Shown: in pieces, positions 1-6,500 of the stretch | How the letters are laid out: the number at the start of each line of letters is the position of its first letter | Numbering within the stretch: position 1 is the stretch's first letter | Origin: a virus | Virus record (IMG/VR): IMGVR_UViG_3300027836_000011 | Coordinates: 1-64,000 of that record | Strand: one strand, 5' to 3' | DNA length: 64,000 bases | Program-made: the position numbers and the translations under genes | The notes under the pieces: generated by a model | The model's input: the letters and a program-made list of their open reading frames with translations, nothing else | Databases searched by the model: none | What the model was told of the DNA's origin: nothing

Positions 1-384
1 TATGATGTCATTGCTTCCTTGTTTTTGTTTTCTATAAAATTTTGATGTCATTGATGTTAGGTTTAAAAAAGATATAATTGATGGTAAAAACCATAACCAA
101 TGCGTAGGATTGTGCATTACATCTCTAAATGTAAATGCTAAAACTATAAAAATGGAGAAAATAAATGAACCGTAAGCTAGAGTCTTTCTTACTTTAATTG
201 GGTGAGAACAAGTTGCTTTGATCATAGTTAAACCCAATAACATACTTGGGATTATGATGAATAAGTTACAAGAAAATTCAAAGCACCATATAACTGGTAG
301 CATGATAAACCAAATTATACCAATAAGAATTTCCATTGGTTCAGTATCATAGTAACTGAAAATATTAAGTAATCTCTTTTTCAT
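1..384 (-). CDS. Small multi-pass membrane protein, 3' end outside the window
   Basis: An open frame runs from an ATG at 384 to the left edge without a stop, giving 128 visible residues. Four hydrophobic stretches are visible at about residues 17-36, 40-56, 68-86 and 95-110, with Lys/Arg-rich ends and a basic segment (MTSKFYRKQKQG) near the edge. That pattern is an inner-membrane protein. I recognise no family. The start is supported by an AT-rich promoter-like element at 428-452, whose 43-nt distance to this ATG matches the spacing of the same element from other genes here. A 9-codon open frame ends in TAA overlapping this ATG (TAATG). The gene diverges from the ribonucleotide reductase operon. 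Possible roles include superinfection exclusion or lysis support, but nothing in the sequence decides this. Confidence 0.7.
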   Translation of the reverse strand, partial: MKKRLLNIFSYYDTEPMEILIGIIWFIMLPVIWCFEFSCNLFIIIPSMLLGLTMIKATCSHPIKVRKTLAYGSFIFSIFIVLAFTFRDVMHNPTHWLWFLPSIISFLNLTSMTSKFYRKQKQGSNDII

Positions 385-413
385 TATACATATATATATC
401 TTATATTTGCCAT
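384..413 (-). other. Nine-codon leader ORF overlapping the membrane-protein start
   Basis: ATG at 413 opens a 9-codon frame (MANIRYIYV) ending in a TAA whose last A is the A of the next gene's ATG. It lies between the promoter-like element at 428-452 and the membrane-protein gene. It could couple translation to the downstream gene or be chance; A/T-rich DNA makes short frames cheap. Confidence 0.25.
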
Positions 414-427
414 GGTTATTCCCTTGA

Positions 428-452
428 CTATACACTTATAATATACAAAAAT
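428..452 (-). promoter_or_regulatory. AT-rich promoter-like element (class 1), leftward
   Basis: Read on the minus strand this holds TTTTTGTATATTATAA followed by GTGTATAG. It matches the element at 47505-47529 at 23 or 24 of 25 positions, although the two are 47 kb apart and precede unrelated genes. It sits 43 nt upstream of the membrane-protein ATG. The polymerase that reads it is unknown. Confidence 0.6.
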
Positions 453-489
453 AATTTTATAAATTAATCTTTTAAACCAAAAATTCATT

Positions 490-684
490 ATGAATAAAAT
501 CAATCCTTTGATCTTTAGAAACAGATTTAATGTGGAGTTTCTACCAACAGAGCCTATACTTGGGCTTAAGCTTATAAACTGTGAAGTAATGTGTGAAGAT
601 AATGAGTACCGTCTTGTTACAGGAATAGAAATAGGCTTCATATTCTTTACCCTTAGTTATGCAAATATGCAAAATAGTAACTAA
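490..684 (+). CDS. Small hypothetical protein (64 aa)
   Basis: A 64-residue frame starting with MNKINPLIF and ending with TAA. It lies 77 bases upstream of nrdB on the same strand, so it may be the first gene of the nucleotide-metabolism operon. The composition looks protein-like (a mix of charged and hydrophobic residues, a central acidic CEDNE, a hydrophobic IGFIFFTLSY near the end), but no domain is recognised. An overlapping minus-strand frame of 85 codons covers nearly the same bases. I prefer the plus-strand frame because its composition is more typical of a soluble protein and it is collinear with nrdB. Function unknown. Confidence 0.5.
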   Translation: MNKINPLIFRNRFNVEFLPTEPILGLKLINCEVMCEDNEYRLVTGIEIGFIFFTLSYANMQNSN

Positions 685-720
685 AAATTGCTTTATTTTT
701 AGTAAATTATATATACATTC

Positions 721-739
721 AAGTTCTCTGATAGAACTT
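721..739. promoter_or_regulatory. Small hairpin ahead of nrdB
   Basis: AAGTTC (721-726) pairs perfectly with GAACTT (734-739) around a 7-base loop, 22 bases before the nrdB ATG. There is no long T-run after it, so it is a weak terminator candidate. It could be an mRNA structure in the nrdB leader or an operator. Confidence 0.3.
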
Positions 740-761
740 TAAATTCAAAAACACAAATTTC

Positions 762-1742
762 ATGAACAAAAACATTTTTTTACCACGGGTAAATATACTT
801 CCGTATGAATACCCGCAGCTCTTAGCATATAAAGATGCCATTAGACACTCATATTGGATACATACTGAGTTCAATTTTACTGAAGATATCCAAGATTTTA
901 AGATTACAATAGACTCTAAAGAAAGAGAAGTAATTAAAAGATCAATGTTAGCAATTGCACAAATTGAAGTTAATGTGAAAACATTCTGGGCTGACCTTTA
1001 TAAAAGAATGCCAATCACTGAAATTGGAGATGTGGGTATGACCTTTGCTGAGTCAGAAGTAAGACACAAAGATGCCTATGCACAACTGCTTAGAATCTTG
1101 GGTCTTGAAAAAGAGTTCCAACATGTAGTGGAAATTCCTGCTATCAAAGATAGAATAGCATACCTTACTAAATACTTAGATGGCACCAGAAGTAAAGACA
1201 ATAAAATGTACACTAAATCAGTACTATTATTTTCTCTATTTATTGAGCACGTAAGTTTGTTTAGTCAATTCTTAATTATGATGTCTTTCAACAAAGAAAA
1301 GAACCTGTTTAAAGGTATCTCAAATGTAGTTGAAGCAACAAGTAAAGAAGAAGAAATCCACGGTAACTTTGGAGCTGAAGTAATTAACATTATTAAGAAA
1401 GAAAATCCTGAATGGTTTGATGCAGAATTTGAACAACTGATAGACTCAGCATGTCAAAAAGCTTATGAAGCTGAATGCAAAATACTAGACTGGATCTTTG
1501 AAAAAGGTGAGTTATCTTTCTTATCTAAAGAAACAATTCAACATTTTATTAAAGACAGATTCAATAATTCATTACAAAACATAGGTATGAAATCTTTGTT
1601 TGTTGTTGATAATGAACTACTTGAGAAAACACAATGGTTTAATATTGAAATTCTTTCAACAAAAGAGGGTGATTTCTTCTACAAAAAATCAATTGACTAC
1701 AACAAAAAAGGAAAGAGTATAACTGAAGATGATTTATTTTAA
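762..1742 (+). CDS. nrdB: Class I ribonucleotide reductase, beta (small) subunit
   Basis: NrdB carries the di-metal centre and tyrosyl radical that start ribonucleotide reduction with NrdA, producing dNTPs for phage replication in the host cytoplasm. The 326-residue length fits the family. Metal-ligand motifs are in order: a carboxylate at E69, E99-x-x-H102, E162 in FIEHVSLF, and E197-x-x-H200 in EEEIHGNF. Y106, four residues after H102, is at the radical-tyrosine position (E. coli Y122). The first ligand appears to be Glu where E. coli has Asp84; I infer this from the spacing to E99 (30 residues, against 31 in E. coli). It lies just upstream of nrdA, so the order is beta then alpha. The start ATG follows an A-rich leader without a Shine-Dalgarno site. 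Confidence 0.93.
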   Translation: MNKNIFLPRVNILPYEYPQLLAYKDAIRHSYWIHTEFNFTEDIQDFKITIDSKEREVIKRSMLAIAQIEVNVKTFWADLYKRMPITEIGDVGMTFAESEVRHKDAYAQLLRILGLEKEFQHVVEIPAIKDRIAYLTKYLDGTRSKDNKMYTKSVLLFSLFIEHVSLFSQFLIMMSFNKEKNLFKGISNVVEATSKEEEIHGNFGAEVINIIKKENPEWFDAEFEQLIDSACQKAYEAECKILDWIFEKGELSFLSKETIQHFIKDRFNNSLQNIGMKSLFVVDNELLEKTQWFNIEILSTKEGDFFYKKSIDYNKKGKSITEDDLF

Positions 1743-1752
1743 TAACAACACT

Positions 1753-3378
1753 ATGGAATACAAAAAATACTATTGGCTCAATGAAGATAGCCGTACCTTT
1801 TTATCAAGAGGTTATATAACAGAAACTCCGGAACAAAGAATTAAAGATATGTCAACAATTGCTGAAAAGTATTTGAAGATTGAAGGGTTTGCTCAGAAGT
1901 TTGAAGGCTACATGGCCAGAGGTTTTTATAGTTTGTCTACTCCTGTATGGATTAACTTTGGTAAACAAAAAGGTTTACCTATTAGTTGTTATGGTTCTAA
2001 TGTAGATGATTCATTAGATAGTATCCTGAATGGTGGGCGTGAAATAGGTTTAATGTCAAAGTATGGCGGAGGGACCAGTGTATATTTGGGTAACATCAGA
2101 CCAAGAGGTGCTGTCATTTCAACCGGGGGCCATGCAGATGGACCAATACATTATGCTAAATTATATGATACCACAGTAGATGTGTGTAAACAATCAGAAG
2201 CAAGAAGAGGAGCATGCGCGGTATGGTTACCGTTAGAGCATGCAGATGCTTTAGAGTTCTTGGATATTGGTACTGAGGGAAACCCAATACAAAATTTACA
2301 ATATGGTGTTACAGTAACTGACAAGTGGCTTGAAGAAATGAAAGCTGGTGATGGGGACAAACGTAAAATCTGGGCCAAGGTAATCCAAAGACGTAATGAA
2401 TTTGGTTTTCCATACATCATGTTCAAAGACAATTCAAATAACAATACTCCTTATAAAGAGTTGGGTCTAGAAATTACTGCTAGCAATTTATGTTCTGAAA
2501 TTCAGTTACCAACTGATTCATTTAATTCATTTGTTTGTTGTTTAGGATCTATCAATCTACTACACTGGGATGAGATACAAAATACAGACGCTATTGAAAC
2601 TTACACATTATTCTTAAATGCTGTAATGGATGAGTTCATTAAGAAGGCTGCTGTAATGCCTGGTATGAAAAGAGCATATAGATTTGCAAGTCAACACAGA
2701 GCAATTGGTTTAGGTGTGCTAGGATATCATTCCCTATTCCAATCTAAATTAATTGAGTTTGATTCCTTGGAAGCTAAGATGTTAAACTCTCAGATCTTTA
2801 AAACACTTAAAGATAAAAGTGAGGCGGCCTCTAAATGGTTACATGATTCTAAAGGTGTTGAGTCAATTAGAAAAGGTTATGCCAATTCAACATTGATTGC
2901 AATTGCTCCAACTAAATCAAGCTCATTCATCTTGGGACAAGTGAGTATGGGAATTGAACCAATCAAGTCTAATTACTTTATTAAAGATCTGGCCAAGTCT
3001 AAGACTATCTATAAGAATCCTTTATTAGAGCGTGAGTTAGATAAGTATGATATGAATACCCCGGAAGTATGGAAAAGCATCTTGAAAAAGGATGGCTCAG
3101 TTCAACACTTAGATTTCCCTACAAAAGCAGTATTCAAGTCATTCATTGAGATCACTCCTAAAGAGTTAATCTTGCAGGCAGCTCAAAGACAAAAGTTTAT
3201 TGATCAGTCTCAGTCACTTAACTTAATGATTCACCCGTCTGTTCCAGCTAAAGATATTAATCAATTGTATTTATATGCACACGAAGAAGGAGTAAAAACT
3301 TTATACTACCAATTTAGTCAAAGTTCAGCTCAAGAATTTGCCAGAAATATTTTAGATTGTGCAAGTTGTGAAGGATAA
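1753..3378 (+). CDS. nrdA: Class I ribonucleotide reductase, alpha (large) subunit, short form
   Basis: The catalytic subunit converting ribonucleotides to deoxyribonucleotides with NrdB. Numbered from an alternative upstream ATG at 1729, the motifs are SCYGS with C87, the active-site triad N253-x-C255-x-E257 (SNLCSEI), the partner cysteine at C270 or C271 (VCCLGS), paired tyrosines Y526-Y527 of the radical path, and a C-terminal C544-x-x-C547 used for re-reduction. All catalytic parts are present. It is much shorter than E. coli NrdA (about 760 aa) because the N-terminal ATP-cone is missing, so dATP feedback inhibition through that domain should be absent. I place the start at 1753 (MEYKKYYWLNED), 10 bases after nrdB. 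The in-frame ATG at 1729 would overlap nrdB by 14 bases and remains possible. Confidence 0.93.
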   Translation: MEYKKYYWLNEDSRTFLSRGYITETPEQRIKDMSTIAEKYLKIEGFAQKFEGYMARGFYSLSTPVWINFGKQKGLPISCYGSNVDDSLDSILNGGREIGLMSKYGGGTSVYLGNIRPRGAVISTGGHADGPIHYAKLYDTTVDVCKQSEARRGACAVWLPLEHADALEFLDIGTEGNPIQNLQYGVTVTDKWLEEMKAGDGDKRKIWAKVIQRRNEFGFPYIMFKDNSNNNTPYKELGLEITASNLCSEIQLPTDSFNSFVCCLGSINLLHWDEIQNTDAIETYTLFLNAVMDEFIKKAAVMPGMKRAYRFASQHRAIGLGVLGYHSLFQSKLIEFDSLEAKMLNSQIFKTLKDKSEAASKWLHDSKGVESIRKGYANSTLIAIAPTKSSSFILGQVSMGIEPIKSNYFIKDLAKSKTIYKNPLLERELDKYDMNTPEVWKSILKKDGSVQHLDFPTKAVFKSFIEITPKELILQAAQRQKFIDQSQSLNLMIHPSVPAKDINQLYLYAHEEGVKTLYYQFSQSSAQEFARNILDCASCEG

Positions 3379-3409
3379 AATCAACCTGTAGGTTTATTTA
3401 ATGTATGTT

Positions 3410-3454
3410 AAAGCCATCACTAAGTCCTTTTTTAGGGTTTAATGATGGCTTTTT
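3410..3454 (+). terminator. Hairpin terminator of the nrd operon, convergent junction
   Basis: AAAGCCATCA (3410-3419) pairs with TGATGGCTTT (3443-3452); beyond one mismatch TAA/TTA adds three pairs. The right arm runs into TTTTT on the plus strand. It sits 31 bases after nrdA and between convergent genes. The minus-strand T-run is short, so it serves mainly the plus strand. Confidence 0.8.
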
Positions 3455-3496
3455 CATTCATTATATGTTTCTACATATAGTATTGGTAATATTGCG

Positions 3497-3519
3497 TATT
3501 GCAATATGCAATTGCATAT
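3497..3519. repeat. Overlapping palindromes next to the end of the cargo operon
   Basis: ATATGCAATTGCATAT (3504-3519) is a perfect 16-base palindrome and overlaps a second palindrome TATTGCAATA (3497-3506). It lies 2 bases beyond the stop of the 1,925-residue gene and past the nrd terminator. It could bind a dimeric protein. No T-run follows, so it is not an ordinary terminator. Confidence 0.5.
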
Positions 3520-3521
3520 AA

Positions 3522-6500
3522 TTACTTAATGTAAAACTCTTGTTCTTTAATCATATTATCCCATTTTTGTATTGAATATAAAAGAGGAACTACATCTGCC
3601 CAGTTTTTGTATACTTTTAATTTACCTTTATTAGGTTTGTTTTGATATACATATTCTGAATCAGCATAAAATTCTTCATCACTCTTATACAAATATGCTA
3701 ACGGTGTCATATAACTTAATGATATTGCTTCACCTAATTCACCTAATGTTCTTGTAGTTGCTATTGGTGATTTCATCAATGCATACTGTTGTTTTAAACC
3801 TTCTGGTGTTGGTGTAAATAAAAGCATCTCTTTATATGTTCTATCACCTTGTAATCTTATAAGGTTTTTTAATCTTGTTTCTAATTCAGAATCATCATCA
3901 TCACCTGCAAGCACACTTGATAGCACTGAGTTTAATACAAAAACACTCAACATAATTCCTAGTTCACCTGTTGTTCTATAGAAACCTCTAAGTTTATCTT
4001 CAGCTCTTTGATCTAAATTTCCACCTTGACCTGTAAATCCATATGCTTCTTTGAAACTTTCAGCATAGTTTTTTGGGTTCATGCTAATATTACCTCTTAC
4101 CATTTCACCTTTGACGTGGTTTAAAAATTTAAAGAAAGATCTGTATCTACCTTCTAACCAACCTAAATTTTGATCAAAGTATTCTCTTCTTAATCTAGAT
4201 CTAATTGCAGGTGCAACCCACTTGTGAAATTGTGTTGCTAAGTTACCAAGAGTATGTCCTTGAATAACCATTCTATCTTCTTTAGCGTAGTTACCGTGGA
4301 TTTGTTTATTAACCTCTCTAATCTCATTTCTTAAATCATATCTAAACTGATCTGAATAAGGTTGTTCAGTTCCATTTTTAGAAATTACTGTATCATACCC
4401 ATCAAGTAATTCATTTTTATGAGTATCTGCATTGTAATTAAATGCATCATACAATGATAATGTTTCACCGGTCTTACTGTTTTTAATTGTAGTATCCATA
4501 AGTATAGCCATACCAACTTTACTCTGTACGTTATATTCAGCAGCATCTTGTATAACATAACCCCATTCTTTAAACCTTGACCAGATAGATTTGCTATCAA
4601 ACTCAGAAGCATTTTCACGTATATCTGTAGCTTTATCCATCATTCTAAACATGTCAACAAAAGCTTCATATTTAGAATTAGGTTTATCTGCATCATAATC
4701 TGATTTTTTCAATCCTGTTTTCCCTAATGTAGCAATATCAGCAATATCAGTTATAGCAGCACTTGTTCGTGAAAGTAATCCAGGAATACCCTGAGTATTA
4801 TATTCTCTTGTTGCTCTAGCATAATTCTTTTTACTAAAATATCTGCTACCCAGAACCTCAATACCATTATTGATTCTACCCATAACGTAGTTATTAAGGT
4901 TACCAAATGGGTTAAATGCTACATATGATAATGAAGATAGACCAATAAGTTCATCAAAGAATTTATCAGCCATTCCTTTACTAATAAGTTCATTGTCATA
5001 ATAAATCATTGACATATACTTCTTAGCTCTTTTTAAGGCATTTGAATCGGGACCTTTAATGACACCTGTCTTTTTAAATTTACCATTGATTGTGGTTCCC
5101 ATATTAACCATAGGATCAGAAGAAGTATAAGTTCTATTTTCTATAACTTTTACCATAGCAGTAAGAGTATCTTCAATTTCACCCATTACTTCATAGTGTT
5201 CTGCCATTGCACTAAACTTAATCAAAGCTGAAGTCATATCTTTATTAAGTTCACCCAATGATGGTTGACTTCTAAGTTGTGCGGCCTTACCATTAAGTAA
5301 TGCTAATTCTGTTTTGTATGCTTCAGGATTAATCAATCCTTTTTTCTTTTTATCTTGTAATGCTGTGATCTCTGTCTCAACATTTTTAAGTTCTTCATCA
5401 ACTCTTATCTTACCTGTATAAAATATAGGAAGTGAATTTACAAAGTTACCTTGTTCATCAAGTAAAACATTTTTCTGTGTTGCTGTTTCTTGAGTAAAAT
5501 TCTTAATAGATCTAACAGTACCAGCATACATTTTTGATACAATGTTTGGTTTATCTTTTAGACTATCTAAAATATTATTTTTAACAATAGGAACGCGGCC
5601 AGACATTTGATCTTTGATTCCTTGTGGTAATTTATTTAGTAATTCTGTTTCATAGTATTTTACAAATAGATTGTAAAAGTTTCTTTGAGAAACACTTAGG
5701 GCATCTGTTTTAGTAGGATCCATTAGTGCTCTATATTTCTCACTACGCATATCCTTACCAGATTCAGTTCTTTCTCTAGCTTCTCTAAATTGAACTTTTG
5801 GTGCGCGCAATACTTGCTCTTTAGCAATTACTCCAGTTGGTTCACCATTAACTCTTAGTGCTTTAGTATATGTGCTGAAATTATAATATTTAGCTTCATA
5901 TATAGCATAATCTCTATCTGATATTCTAGGCTTTCTATACCAAGTACCATATTGTTTATTTTTAGAAGGCACCCAAAACTCATATCTTTTTCTGGCATTT
6001 ATAAATTCATCAGTATATTTATGATATTCACCATCAGCTAATTCACCATTAGCATCTACTGATTCAGCTTGAAAAAACTTACTGAAAGCGGCTTTGTTTT
6101 TAGCTAATTCAATATTGTATTTGATATCTTCAGGTTTTGCTTTATCTAAATTACTTACATCTTTATATTCATATGGCACACCATTATCATCATAAAGTTT
6201 ACTTCTTAATGAGTCTTGTATATTGTAGTATTCTTGGCCAATCTTTTGAATATAAAAGCCTGTGAAGTCACCGTTCTTATCATATTCTAACATGAAATCA
6301 TAAAGCTTTTGAGTATCAACATTGCCTGAAAGTTTTAACAACTCATTACCGGCATTTCTAATTAACCCTTCTCTTTCAGCTATCTTATCTAATAACTCTT
6401 GCTTTTTACTTTTATATATCTTGTCCATTACAGCAAGGATAGTATCCTTTTGAGTAGCCATATCTTGTACAAATAATTCATCCATTGATATATCAGTAGA

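Noticed and set aside
384-641. An 85-codon minus-strand frame opposite the 64-residue gene.
   Set aside because: It overlaps the plus-strand frame almost fully, is basic and Ile/Leu/Phe-rich like chance A/T-rich translation, and spans the promoter-like element at 428-452. I kept the plus-strand gene, without high certainty.
1729-1752. Upstream ATG of nrdA overlapping nrdB by 14 bases.
   Set aside because: The extra residues (MIYFNNNT) add nothing recognisable, and the ATG at 1753 follows the nrdB stop cleanly. Kept as an alternative only.
3379-3521. tRNA or small RNA in the convergent gap.
   Set aside because: Only a terminator hairpin and palindromes are present; no cloverleaf or T-arm motif was found here or in the other gaps.
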